A stretch of 40,308 nucleotides of DNA from positions 1 to 40,308 of the forward strand of contig JAFGOY010000036.1 in NCBI GenBank assembly GCA_016926255.1, in the 5' to 3' direction. The DNA comes from Anaerolineae bacterium. Lineage in GTDB: Bacteria > Chloroflexota > Anaerolineae > Aggregatilineales > UBA3940. The first letter of the stretch is position 1; each line of letters starts with the position of its first letter. Below are positions 32,297-40,308 of the stretch, in pieces. The notes beneath the pieces are model-generated. The model did no database searches, had not been told where the DNA came from, and was given only the letters and a program-made list of their open reading frames with translations. The translations under genes were made by a program, and so were the position numbers.

Positions 32297-35200
32297 CTAT
32301 ATGGTGATCTTGCGCCGACGGCCTTTCATCAGCCGATAGGCGAGGTAGACCAGCAGCCCGACTCCGGCGACCCAATACCATCTGGATAGGAAGTTAAGGG
32401 CCTTGCCGCCTGTGCCGGGTAGTTCTTCGGGGTAGATTTCAACCGAACCTTCAATCTCTGCGCTGCCGAGATCGGTAAGCAGTTCGGCGATGTTCCAGGC
32501 GGTTCCTGGAGGGCCGGAAATCACACGGGTGACAATTGAGATTGTCACCGTTTCGCCAGGGTTCATCAGGCCGATAGTGGCGGTCACCGTTTGGCCGCTG
32601 ATATTCACCGTCCCCTTACTGCTAGAGGCGCTTTCAACCGAAAACTGCGGATCGACCGTATCGCTGATAACTGCATGGGGATAAGGCACACTGGAGGGAT
32701 TCCTTACGGTAATCACCCAGGTGATTGTTTCCCCAATGGCTGCAAACGCCGGGTCGCCCAGTTTGACTATACCGGGGTCAAACACAAAGAGAGAAGGCGG
32801 GATGGCAGACGCAGGGGCACTGGCTCCGATCCTTCCACCACCGCCCTTTTTGAGGATCGTTAACGTATCCGTGTTATAAAGCGTCGAGACGCCCGTTTCA
32901 GTTGACGTCAGGTATGCAGGCGTGTTGTTATAGACACCCTCGACATCACCGGTGACAACAACGTCAAACTCGCAGACATGGCCGCCAGTCGCGGTCGCCG
33001 GCACCGGGGCCGGGTCTAAAGTTCCCCCGGTGAGATGAATTTCATCGGTGCCAGGGACAGCCACCAGTGCGCCGCCGCAGACAGGATCGACCGGGCCGCT
33101 GACAATTGTCAGACCGGCAGGCAGGATATCGATGAACTCAATACCGGTCAGGCCACCCGGATAGGTGGCGGCTGAATTCGGGTTAACCATTGTGAAAGTC
33201 AGAGTCGTCGACTCATATCTGTAGATTTGATCGGGATCAAACTCCTTCACCACCGCCAGGGTGTCTGCCACGATCAACGCGGCATTGGCCGTCAGCCCGG
33301 GGCCAGTTTCGGTCGAATTGACATTGCTGGTCACATTGTCATACACACCGATCACTGCCCCCAGAATGTCAACTGTAAGCTGGCATTCACGAGGAGTGTC
33401 ATCAGGTTCGGCATCATCAATCGACAATCCCGCAACAATGATATCCCTGGTGCCGGGGATCGCCGTTATAACAGCGGTTCCACCGCCGCAGTCCCCGCTG
33501 GCCGTGATGTTAGCCGGGTTGTTGATTTCAAGCCCAACCGGGAGTTGGTCGGTAAAGGTGATGTTGGTCAGGTCGGTTTCCGGGTTTGGATTGGTCAGCG
33601 TGAAGGTCAGTGTAGAGACATCACCCTGCGAGATGACCGTCGGAGCAAAGTCCTTGTCGATGGTCAAATCGATCCCGGTCATCGCAACAGTGTCCCAGTC
33701 ATCGTTGCCGCTGTCGGTGCTGTCATCCCCAAGTTCAGTCCGATCATCGTAGACACGCTCATCAGCAGTCGTACCGGGCTGCGTCGACCAGTCCACGTCG
33801 GCGTAGTTGTCCAGCACCGCACCCAGTGGCATCGACTGGAGAACCTCTCCCCGGAAGACAATCGGCCCGGCGTTGTCGCCAGCCGCTACACTGGCGATGT
33901 TGAAAGTCACCGTTTGCCCACCGGCAGTGACATCCCCGGTCACGGTAGGGGTAATCGAGACTTCACCAACGTCCTGAGTTCCGTTGCCATTATCATCGAT
34001 GAAGGCCGAGCCGGTGACATACTGGATATGCTCCGGCAGCGCATCTTCGATCACAACCTCGTAGGCTTCAGATTCGCCGTTGTTGGTCGAACCGATGCTG
34101 TAGAGAACGAAATCGCCACGTCGCGGTCGCTGAACCGTTCTAAGGGTCACACCATCCGACTCATAGATCGCCGGGATTGCCTTGGTCGTCACGAAATACG
34201 GCTGGTCGATATCCACACTGGCACTGCCCAGATCAAAGGAGGCGTCGGCCCCCGTTTCATCAATGAATTGGAAAGTCGCCGTGTCGTTGCTGGTCATGTC
34301 GGTCTGGGTTGGCGGCAACCAATAGTAGCCACTATCGAAGATATCCTGATTGGTAACCATCACTTCGACGGAGACGGTAAACCCGCAGGCGGCACCACCA
34401 GTGTCGTTATCAATCGGGCCTGGGAACGTCCAGATGATCTCCGTGCCGGTGTCCGGGCTGGGGTTGAACGGATTGATTGTATGCCCCGTCCAGAAAGCTG
34501 AAGTCGAACTGAGATCGGTTCCGCTGCAATTAGTCGAGGAGACCAGTTGATCCGACCCAGGAACAGGGTATACGCCATTTTCATTATTGTAGAAGTCCCT
34601 GACAGACACTGTTCCTGTGGTGGGGTCTTCATAAGCGGTCGTATATGGCGGTATCACCACAGTAAATTCGACCTCGTAGGTGCTGCCAACAGACACCGTG
34701 CCGGGGGTTGCCGACTTTCCACCACTTGAGGCGATGCGGGCAGTGGCCTCATTGCTGAAGCCCTCCAGCGGCTGGTCAGATGGAGAAGTATGATCAGGGC
34801 CGCCCTCTTCGCCTGCATAGTTAAACAGCGTCGACTCGTTAGTGATCAACGTGTTTGGAGCAACCCCGGGCTTGATATGCAGATCATAGGTGATAATGAT
34901 CAGGTTTTTACCGGGGCCAACTGAATGGGCCTGGCAGGCACCCGTCGCATCATCGACGATTTCGATGCCGTTGCCGAAGATATCGTCCGCCGTGTTGTCT
35001 ATACCATCCGGGCCACCGCCCAGACCATACCAGTGCAGCGGCGACAACCCATCCGTCGTGTCGGGGTCGTGCGGGATGTTGGTCGTATCGCCGTAGGATA
35101 CCTGTAGGTTTAACTCATTATCAAAACGGGTTGGATTGCCGGGAGGAGCACTGGCCGGATCGGGGATTTCATACTGGGCAGTTTGCAACTCGTCCCTGAT

Positions 35201-37957
35201 CCGCAGGTCGAATGCGCCGTTAACGCTGGTGCCGGAGTTATGGATCATGATCGCAAAGGTGACCATATCGTCGCCTTCTACCTGGGTAATGTTAGCGTCG
35301 ATATATGGCACACTGTTGGAGTTATTGAATACCCCCCCGCTCCAGGAAGGTGGGGTTCCATCGGTGCCGGAAGGCGAGAAAGTGACCGTGCTGCCATCCT
35401 GGGCTAATGCCGGGGGGTCCGGATTGTAAGTAGGGGCGCTGGTCGCGGATTCGGACTGGAAGGCAACCACACCCTTTGTCGATACAAGCACCGGTTGAGT
35501 CAGGATCACCCAGGCTATGGCCTCGCTGCTCTCCGTCACCGCCAGCGTATTATTGTCCGACTGCTGTACCATGTTCGAGAGGTACAGTTCATCGGCAAAA
35601 GGCTCGTTGGATGCCTGAATGGTGAACAGCAGTTCAATCAGTGCTCCCTGGTTCGGGTCTTCCTCGTGATCGCCAAATTCCCATTGAATCAGGTTTTCGG
35701 GTTCACTGGTGGTAACGGCAGGAGTAGATGCACCGCTCAAAACCGTGTGATATTCGTCATTCGACCCCCAGGCCCACTGGCCTACCGGTGGAATTGTCCC
35801 ATCAGCGGCCTGCGTCCAGGTATGTCCTCCGGTGCCATCGGCGTCCGGGTCTTCAGCAAAGAAGATCGGCAGAGGAAGATACTCGGTGAGCTTGAGGTCT
35901 TCGAAGTCGCCAAACAGCAGTTCGTACCGGATGCGATAGGTGATCGTATCACCCGGCGTGATTCCGAACGCCGCACCGGGGGGAACAGTTGTACCAAGCG
36001 CTGTACCATTGTGGGCATAGATAACCTTGCTTGGTTCGTTGCCGGGTACGGTAGCGGTCTCACCGCTGTCGTCATCCTCACTTTCACCGGTCGTGCCGGT
36101 GCACGGTGCTGGGGTGCAGGTAGCGGTATCGAGCAAATTACCTGCAATCGCTACAGTATTTGATACTTCGTCACCCTGGTTGACGTTCTCATCGCCGGGA
36201 TACAGGCTGGGAACATCAAATTCCTGCTGAATGACGGTTCGGAAAACGACCCGGCCAGTGGTTGCGCCGTCGTTTGCCCCGCCGCCGTCAGCAACCAGGC
36301 CGCCTAACAACTGTGCGGAACGACTGTGAGCACCGCCAGCATCTTCGAGCTGATCCGAGACATTGAAAATCAGTTCGATGCGGCCCTGAGCATCGCGCGT
36401 GCCGTTGTCGTATGAGAAATGGGCAGGCAAGAAATCACCGGAAATGGTCGCCCCATTTTCGGTGACAGAAAGCGTCGGCGTAAAACCGGTATCGACAATG
36501 TGTCCGTCGGAGACGTAATCGGTCAGGACGATATCTTCGAAAGCAAAGTAGTCGGATACCTGGAAGTCGATAGTCCATTCGAGGGTTGCATCCGGAACCG
36601 GATCACCCCCGCCGACTACCGAAACCGATTTCTGGGTAGCGATTGACTTGTCTTCTACCTCACAGGGAGGCACACAGACCCCGTTCTGGGTGAAAGTGTC
36701 CGGATCGTCGTCCGGGTCAGTTGGTGTCCAATCAAACTCGCCTTCGATGTCGTTGGAAGTCAGCGAGTTGGTAGCTGCACTCGCATCATCGCCGGAAGTC
36801 GGGTCGATGATGTCGTCGCCATCGGCGTTTTGATCGGGCACATAGAACACGATCTCAAAAGTGATATCTTCACTGCCCGAACCACCTTCGATATCATCCC
36901 CCCAACTGATCGTGATTTCGTTGTCGGGCGCATTAGCCGGGCCAAAGGGGAAGCCGCCGCCACCTGATACACTTACGGTTGGCGCGCCAGCCGGGGGTGT
37001 GGCTGCATCGGGATAGGCAAAACTCCCGACGGAGGTCACGACAATGTTGTTATCTATTGCATCGACGATTGTCAGGGATTCGGCAACCTGCCCCTCGGCG
37101 ATATCGACCGTCACCGTCCAGATACGTTCGAAGTTGGGGCCGGTGGCGGTTTCAATGCCTTCCAAACCATCATGGTCTTTTTCGATATCGACCACAGCCG
37201 GGGAAACCGGGCTGCCATCCCATGTCGTAGCGTCGAAATCGGGTTCGCTGTAGGTAGTGATATCACCGCAGCACCAGTCATTGAGTGGGGTGTTGCCATA
37301 GCGGAACCCACCACGGGTGCGAATGACCAAGTCTTCGCCAAGATTAGCAAAATCGCTCAGGCTGGCTTTGACCGTCACTTCAAGGTCAGGCTGGGTAGGA
37401 GTGAAACTACCAAAGGGCAGTTCGATCACCACCAGTTTGTCGCCTTCTTCACCTTCTACATCAGCATGGTAACCACTGCTGTCAAATGCGTAGGGATGGC
37501 TGACCACACCCGAAGCGGGAAAAGTCAGAACGGTAACATTCAGCTCCTGGCCCAGGTACGTGGCGATCGGGGCGGAACCGACATCGATCCCATCGCCATC
37601 GCCATCGCCACCGGCAGTAGGCAGATAAACATCAATGAACGGGCCATAACCCGGATCGGAGCCAGCATTAGTGAAAGTTACCGTGAAGGTAAAATCGGCA
37701 CCAAGCATCACCGTATCAGGGACATCCAGCGATACCTCGGCCACGCCATCATACAAAGGCCGAACGATACTTTCTTCGGGGATCAGTGAAGCCGGGACAG
37801 AGTCAGCCGTTAACGCAGCCTCCACCATAGCATCAACATCCCCGGCGGCGGCTGTGACAATTGCCGGACTCCCCATTAGCATGACAAACAAAAACACGAT
37901 AGCTTGAGCCAATCGTGATACCCGAACAGGCACTCTTATCCTTGATTTGCCGATCAT
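32297..37957 (-). CDS. Giant repeat-built surface protein with LPGTG sorting signal
   Basis: 1886 residues. A signal peptide is at about 15-38 (hydrophobic core AIVFLFVMLMG). The body is roughly nine tandem immunoglobulin-like/DUF11-type units beginning near residues 65, 256, 439, 643, 823, 1083, 1256, 1435, 1571 and 1709. Typical phrases are TWVITVRNPSSVPYPHAVIS and TLTFTLTNPNPETDLTNITF. DGDGDGID near the N-terminus and DDNGNGTQDVGE near 1290 look like calcium sites. The C-terminus is a sortase-type signal: LPGTG at 1846-1850, a hydrophobic helix and a basic tail KGRRRK. It is predicted to be an extracellular adhesin or stalk covalently or membrane anchored. AGGAAAAG precedes the ATG. No sortase is in the window. 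Confidence 0.88.
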   Translation of the reverse strand: MIGKSRIRVPVRVSRLAQAIVFLFVMLMGSPAIVTAAAGDVDAMVEAALTADSVPASLIPEESIVRPLYDGVAEVSLDVPDTVMLGADFTFTVTFTNAGSDPGYGPFIDVYLPTAGGDGDGDGIDVGSAPIATYLGQELNVTVLTFPASGVVSHPYAFDSSGYHADVEGEEGDKLVVIELPFGSFTPTQPDLEVTVKASLSDFANLGEDLVIRTRGGFRYGNTPLNDWCCGDITTYSEPDFDATTWDGSPVSPAVVDIEKDHDGLEGIETATGPNFERIWTVTVDIAEGQVAESLTIVDAIDNNIVVTSVGSFAYPDAATPPAGAPTVSVSGGGGFPFGPANAPDNEITISWGDDIEGGSGSEDITFEIVFYVPDQNADGDDIIDPTSGDDASAATNSLTSNDIEGEFDWTPTDPDDDPDTFTQNGVCVPPCEVEDKSIATQKSVSVVGGGDPVPDATLEWTIDFQVSDYFAFEDIVLTDYVSDGHIVDTGFTPTLSVTENGATISGDFLPAHFSYDNGTRDAQGRIELIFNVSDQLEDAGGAHSRSAQLLGGLVADGGGANDGATTGRVVFRTVIQQEFDVPSLYPGDENVNQGDEVSNTVAIAGNLLDTATCTPAPCTGTTGESEDDDSGETATVPGNEPSKVIYAHNGTALGTTVPPGAAFGITPGDTITYRIRYELLFGDFEDLKLTEYLPLPIFFAEDPDADGTGGHTWTQAADGTIPPVGQWAWGSNDEYHTVLSGASTPAVTTSEPENLIQWEFGDHEEDPNQGALIELLFTIQASNEPFADELYLSNMVQQSDNNTLAVTESSEAIAWVILTQPVLVSTKGVVAFQSESATSAPTYNPDPPALAQDGSTVTFSPSGTDGTPPSWSGGVFNNSNSVPYIDANITQVEGDDMVTFAIMIHNSGTSVNGAFDLRIRDELQTAQYEIPDPASAPPGNPTRFDNELNLQVSYGDTTNIPHDPDTTDGLSPLHWYGLGGGPDGIDNTADDIFGNGIEIVDDATGACQAHSVGPGKNLIIITYDLHIKPGVAPNTLITNESTLFNYAGEEGGPDHTSPSDQPLEGFSNEATARIASSGGKSATPGTVSVGSTYEVEFTVVIPPYTTAYEDPTTGTVSVRDFYNNENGVYPVPGSDQLVSSTNCSGTDLSSTSAFWTGHTINPFNPSPDTGTEIIWTFPGPIDNDTGGAACGFTVSVEVMVTNQDIFDSGYYWLPPTQTDMTSNDTATFQFIDETGADASFDLGSASVDIDQPYFVTTKAIPAIYESDGVTLRTVQRPRRGDFVLYSIGSTNNGESEAYEVVIEDALPEHIQYVTGSAFIDDNGNGTQDVGEVSITPTVTGDVTAGGQTVTFNIASVAAGDNAGPIVFRGEVLQSMPLGAVLDNYADVDWSTQPGTTADERVYDDRTELGDDSTDSGNDDWDTVAMTGIDLTIDKDFAPTVISQGDVSTLTFTLTNPNPETDLTNITFTDQLPVGLEINNPANITASGDCGGGTAVITAIPGTRDIIVAGLSIDDAEPDDTPRECQLTVDILGAVIGVYDNVTSNVNSTETGPGLTANAALIVADTLAVVKEFDPDQIYRYESTTLTFTMVNPNSAATYPGGLTGIEFIDILPAGLTIVSGPVDPVCGGALVAVPGTDEIHLTGGTLDPAPVPATATGGHVCEFDVVVTGDVEGVYNNTPAYLTSTETGVSTLYNTDTLTILKKGGGGRIGASAPASAIPPSLFVFDPGIVKLGDPAFAAIGETITWVITVRNPSSVPYPHAVISDTVDPQFSVESASSSKGTVNISGQTVTATIGLMNPGETVTISIVTRVISGPPGTAWNIAELLTDLGSAEIEGSVEIYPEELPGTGGKALNFLSRWYWVAGVGLLVYLAYRLMKGRRRKITI

Positions 37958-38014
37958 ATTAACTTTTCCTAGTCTAGAGAGAGGCGCGCAAACGTATGAA
38001 TTCGAATTAATGTA

Positions 38015-38043
38015 ATTATAGTCAGGTTCTCTAGCTTAAGAAA
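38015..38043 (-). promoter_or_regulatory. Possible promoter of the giant surface-protein gene
   Basis: Minus strand: perfect TATAAT (38020-38015) with TTTCTT (38043-38038) 17 bases upstream; predicted leader about 50 bases. The -35 is poor. In the same gap, ATGACC/GGTCAT (38070-38075/38096-38101) followed on the minus strand by T-rich sequence may weakly terminate the ROK gene. Confidence 0.4.
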
Positions 38044-38146
38044 GGGGAAAATATCAAATATAAATGAAAATGACCTTCCGGATTTCCTGCAACCTGGTCA
38101 TCCGGGGAGAGGGGAAAGAGTCCGCAGAGGCAACGGTACTTCTCTT

Positions 38147-39406
38147 TTATCGAGGTTGATACTGGCCGTTCTCCTGATGCAGCCAACCTGTCGGCTGGCT
38201 GAGCACCTTACGATAAACGGTGGCAATCCCTCCGATAGCGCATGAATCGGTGCCATGCGAGGCAATTGCGATCTCACAGGCCTGACTTGACCAACGAAGC
38301 GCACGCCGGGATACAATCTCTGTCACAACTGGCAAAAAGAACTCATGCCCCAAACTCAGAGTCCCGCCTATCACCGTGCATTCAGGATTAAGGGTATTGA
38401 TTAAACCAGCCAACCCTATCCCCAGCCAGTAGCCGATCTTCTCAAAGCTTTGCAAGGCAACGATATCGCCTTGCTGGGCGGCCTGCACAATCATCGGAAC
38501 GGTCAGCCGATCAAAATTTCCACCGGTGGCGGTCGACAATATGGATGTGCTGCCAGCCAGAATCGCCTCTTTGACATATCGGAACAGCGCACGCTGGCTG
38601 ACGAGCGTTTCCCAGCATCCCCGGTTACCACAATTACATTCGAGTCCATCCGGATCGATTGTCATATGGCCAATTTCCCCGGCGAAGCCCAGCGCGCCCG
38701 GCAGAAGCTGCCCGTTAAGCACAATCCCGCCTCCCAATCCAACCCCCACGTTAATGTAGATCAATGAGTCACTATCTTGGCCCACTCCGAAATAATTCTC
38801 ACCAAGTGCGGCCATGTTTGCTTCATTGTCAATGAAGAATGGAACATTCAATTCATGTTCCAGCAATGTCCGTAGTGGAACTCCGGTCCAGCCCAGGTTT
38901 GGAGCAAAGATCAGAGTTCCGTCCGCGTCATCGACCAGGCCGGGTACTCCCAGCCCGATACCAAAAAATGGCCGCTGGTTTCGAGCAACTTCCTGGTAAC
39001 CTTCTTTAAGAAGTCTGATGAGACGATTCAGGATTTCTTCCTGAGATTTTAACTGAAGAGTGCTCTCATACCGGCGGGCCAGTATCTCGGCGGCAAAATT
39101 TGTCACGATGACTGATATGAAGTCAACGCCTAATTCTGCGCCGATGATATACCCTGCTTCCGGGTTAAGTTCAAGGTTGATCGCCGGGCGCCCAATGTCA
39201 GAGGAGGTGGTATCAATCCCGATCTCGCGAACCAGCCCTTTTTGTAGAAGCTCCCTAACCAGGCTGGACACGGTCGCTTTGTTCAGACCGGTCATATTGG
39301 ACAGGCCAGAGCGGGCAATGGGGGCATGCAAACGTAAAGTAGTCAGCACGAGAGCTAGATTCATTTCACGCATCGTGGTATGATCAACTGACTTTAACTT
39401 TGGCAT
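38147..39406 (-). CDS. ROK-family transcriptional repressor, XylR-like
   Basis: 419 residues. An N-terminal winged helix-turn-helix (about 12-62: MREMNLALVLTTLRLHAPI, then SGLSNMTGLNKATVSSLVRELL) is fused to a ROK sugar-sensing domain. The ROK zinc motif CNCGNRGC is at about 255. The sugar-kinase phosphate motif D-x-G-x-T is degenerate (ELGVDFI), so it is a repressor, not a kinase. GVPGLVDDADGTLIFAPNLGW is the usual ROK segment. XylR of Bacillus belongs to this group and releases its operator on binding xylose. Palindromes over its own predicted start and over that of the divergent xylF-like gene support autoregulation and xylose specificity (inference). AGGA lies about 12 bases upstream of the ATG. 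Confidence 0.87.
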   Translation of the reverse strand: MPKLKSVDHTTMREMNLALVLTTLRLHAPIARSGLSNMTGLNKATVSSLVRELLQKGLVREIGIDTTSSDIGRPAINLELNPEAGYIIGAELGVDFISVIVTNFAAEILARRYESTLQLKSQEEILNRLIRLLKEGYQEVARNQRPFFGIGLGVPGLVDDADGTLIFAPNLGWTGVPLRTLLEHELNVPFFIDNEANMAALGENYFGVGQDSDSLIYINVGVGLGGGIVLNGQLLPGALGFAGEIGHMTIDPDGLECNCGNRGCWETLVSQRALFRYVKEAILAGSTSILSTATGGNFDRLTVPMIVQAAQQGDIVALQSFEKIGYWLGIGLAGLINTLNPECTVIGGTLSLGHEFFLPVVTEIVSRRALRWSSQACEIAIASHGTDSCAIGGIATVYRKVLSQPTGWLHQENGQYQPR

Positions 39407-39546
39407 CCTGGTGTTCCTTGGAATGTAAACATTGGCTGATGCAGCCAGCTACATTCCGTGAATTTTTGATAAGTGGAAATTATACTAACAGGGCCTACTC
39501 AGAGTCAGGAGGCATACCGATTTCCACATAAATTCAGATGCCGTCC

Positions 39547-39579
39547 ATTAGTTTTCAATACCAACTAATTGTTATTAGT
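39547..39579. promoter_or_regulatory. ROK-type operator cluster at the repressor promoter
   Basis: Three half-sites: ATTAGTT (39547-39553), AACTAAT (39563-39569) and ATTAGT (39574-39579). The first pair forms a 23-bp inverted repeat; the second pair forms ACTAAT-TGTT-ATTAGT. They lie at and just downstream of the predicted repressor start near 39573, where a bound protein would block its own transcription. Confidence 0.6.
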
Positions 39580-39608
39580 AGTCTATGTTGGTTAAGAAAA
39601 CAAGTCAA
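39580..39608 (-). promoter_or_regulatory. Promoter of the ROK repressor gene
   Basis: Minus strand TTGACT (39608-39603), exactly 17 bases, TAGACT (39585-39580). Predicted start near 39573, leader about 165 bases. Confidence 0.65.
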
Positions 39609-39640
39609 GCATTTGCAGTCAACCAGTCAATATGGCGCTA

Positions 39641-39670
39641 TTTGTCATATAGCCATAGTGACAAATGTCA
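39641..39670. promoter_or_regulatory. Possible activator site upstream of xylF promoter
   Basis: TTTGTCA (39641-39647) and TGACAAA (39659-39665) form an inverted repeat with an 11-base spacer; TGACA-AA-TGTCA (39659-39670) is a second, overlapping palindrome. Centres are about 73 and 61 bases before the predicted xylF start, positions typical of activators such as CRP-type regulators. The protein is unknown. Confidence 0.4.
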
Positions 39671-39688
39671 TATTAATGGGTTAAAATA

Positions 39689-39718
39689 TTGACATAAACT
39701 GGCATTCCTATGAATACT
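39689..39718 (+). promoter_or_regulatory. Promoter of the xylF-like gene
   Basis: Perfect TTGACA (39689-39694), 18-base spacer, AATACT (39713-39718). The -10 is mediocre, consistent with a regulated promoter; predicted start about 39725. Confidence 0.5.
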
Positions 39719-39723
39719 AAAGG

Positions 39724-39748
39724 TTAGTTTGTGTTATCAACATACTAA
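39724..39748. promoter_or_regulatory. xylO-like operator at the xylF transcription start
   Basis: A 25-bp inverted repeat with outer arms TTAGTTTGT (39724-39732) and ACATACTAA (39740-39748). It has the length and arms of the Bacillus XylR operator as remembered (arms TTAGTTTGT and ACAAACTAA), agreeing at about 20 of 25 positions. ACTAA-AGG-TTAGT (39716-39728) overlaps its left arm. It covers the predicted start, the classic place for repression. Confidence 0.65.
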
Positions 39749-40040
39749 TGCGTTCCGCTTACACAAAACCCTTAGATACGTAAAGCTCGAAACCAAAAAC
39801 TAGAATTAACGCTTTATTTGAGGTGTACCGCTAAATCTGCGGGGTTACACGACACGATGGTCCAACACAGTCAGACCCCTAAGAGAAAAATACCCCCAAC
39901 TTGTCTATTACCTGTGGTGTAAGAAGCAGAAGTAAAGTCTGCAGCTAGTTTGAGAGGAGGTACAAAGGCCGCCAATTCAAAAATAATGTAGACCTGTATT
40001 GAAGTGCTCAAATGTTTTTAAAAACCTTTGGAGGATAAGA

Positions 40041-40308
40041 ATGCAACACAGAGTCTTTCGCTCAATCCTATTCGTCATCTTGCTTTTGATGGCTGTGGGA
40101 ATCATGGTGGGTTGCAAGGGCACCCCAGCAGTCGAAGAGCCGGCTGAAGAAGAAGCCGCCGAAGAAACCGTTGAAGAAGCCGCTGAAGAACCGGCAGAAG
40201 AACCGGCAGAAGCGACAGGGGTGAAAGTCGGTCTGTCATTCTCTGACTTCGCCACCGAGCGTTGGAAGAACGAAGAAGTCCTCATGCGCGGTCTGCTCGA
40301 AGACATGG
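40041..40308 (+). CDS. xylF: D-xylose ABC transporter substrate-binding lipoprotein, XylF-like (partial, 3' end outside window)
   Basis: The first 89 residues are visible. A lipoprotein signal with lipobox M-V-G-C (Cys25) is followed by a low-complexity E/A/P linker (about 31-59). The mature domain then begins VKVGLSFSDFATERWKNEEV, closely resembling the XylF start (V-K-I-G-x-x-x-x-D-x-x-x-E-R-W). XylF-type proteins bind xylose outside the membrane for the XylGH importer, whose genes should follow beyond the window. GGAGGA (40030-40035) lies 5 bases before the ATG. The specificity call rests on this short stretch plus the divergent ROK repressor and xylO-like operator; another sugar-binding family 1 protein (ribose- or glucose-type) is possible. 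Confidence 0.75.
   Translation, partial: MQHRVFRSILFVILLLMAVGIMVGCKGTPAVEEPAEEEAAEETVEEAAEEPAEEPAEATGVKVGLSFSDFATERWKNEEVLMRGLLEDM

Larger units (their letters stand above)
39407..40040. other. 634-base divergent regulatory region, ROK repressor / xylF
   Basis: A+T-rich. It holds two divergent promoters and three sets of inverted repeats (listed separately). The remaining xylF leader, about 315 bases, contains TAAAGC/GCTTTA (39781-39786/39811-39816) and GTGTACCGC (39823-39831) pairing with GCGG and TACAC (39839-39850). It also has a strong Shine-Dalgarno-like GAGAGGAGGT (39951-39960) with no usable start codon after it, and a palindrome GTTTTTAAAAAC (40014-40025) just before the real ribosome site. 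No gene of credible length is seen. Confidence 0.6.

Noticed and set aside
33227-34501. 424-codon open frame opposite the giant surface protein
   Set aside because: Shadow of the long low-stop coding sequence; no motif, no ribosome site, and the minus-strand frame is continuous and well supported.
40131-40220. Repeated GAAGAACCGGCAGAA units as a tandem DNA repeat element
   Set aside because: They encode the acidic E/A/P linker of the xylF-like lipoprotein; the repetition is explained by low-complexity protein sequence.
1-40308. CRISPR array, insertion sequence or prophage
   Set aside because: No regularly spaced repeats, transposase, integrase or phage structural genes were seen on either strand.

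Overview
The window looks like a chromosomal segment of a Chloroflexota bacterium, probably Anaerolineae-like. This is inferred, not proven. The basis is the gene repertoire: fused homocysteine methyltransferase/methylenetetrahydrofolate reductase, bifunctional phosphoglucose/phosphomannose isomerase, a HerA-like ATPase with a slipin, and lipoproteins with a V/L-x-G-C lipobox followed by an acidic E/P/T linker. Other support is moderately high G+C, promoters close to TTGACA-N17-TATAAT, and GatCA-type amidation. No rRNA, transposase, integrase or CRISPR array is visible.

Layout. 1-2600: tRNA-Gly(CCC), then a minus-strand pair (flippase-like membrane protein, FAD oxidoreductase). 2650-4900: three short plus-strand units, each with its own promoter or terminator: a GAF protein, a two-LysM lipoprotein and a NUDIX hydrolase. 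A nested palindrome lies at 4910-4963. 5027-8751: a minus-strand pair, a nitrilase-family amidase followed by a large FAD/Fe-S dehydrogenase. 8871-12878: tsaB-rimI, the sugar isomerase, a methyltransferase and an inositol-phosphatase-like enzyme. 12967-18808: LOG protein (probably leaderless mRNA), a small unknown, a phospholipase-D-like lipoprotein, HerA-like ATPase and slipin. 18886-19912: tRNA-Glu(CTC), udk and tRNA-Thr(CGT), with clear promoters and terminators. 20008-21585: a four-helix membrane protein and an A+T-richer TIR-domain protein next to the tRNA-Thr gene. 21803-25480: the methionine/folate fusion enzyme convergent with gatCA. 26061-32216: a five-gene oligopeptide-type ABC transporter. 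32297-37957: a 1886-residue repeat-built surface protein ending in an LPGTG sorting signal. 38147-40308: a divergent sugar module, a ROK repressor facing the start of a xylF-like lipoprotein gene that runs off the window.

The two most informative observations are these. First, the DppC-type permease (28922-30175) has about 110 extra residues in its first extracytoplasmic loop, and they read like the second lobe of a family-3 solute-binding protein. Second, the ROK/xylF intergenic region contains a 25-bp inverted repeat closely resembling the Bacillus XylR operator, placed at the predicted xylF start point, plus related half-sites over the predicted start of the repressor gene. Together with the XylF-like N-terminus these make a self-consistent xylose regulon. 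Most other genes are housekeeping. Start codons were moved inward from the longest reading frame wherever a ribosome binding site, a terminator or family length argued for it; each case is noted.
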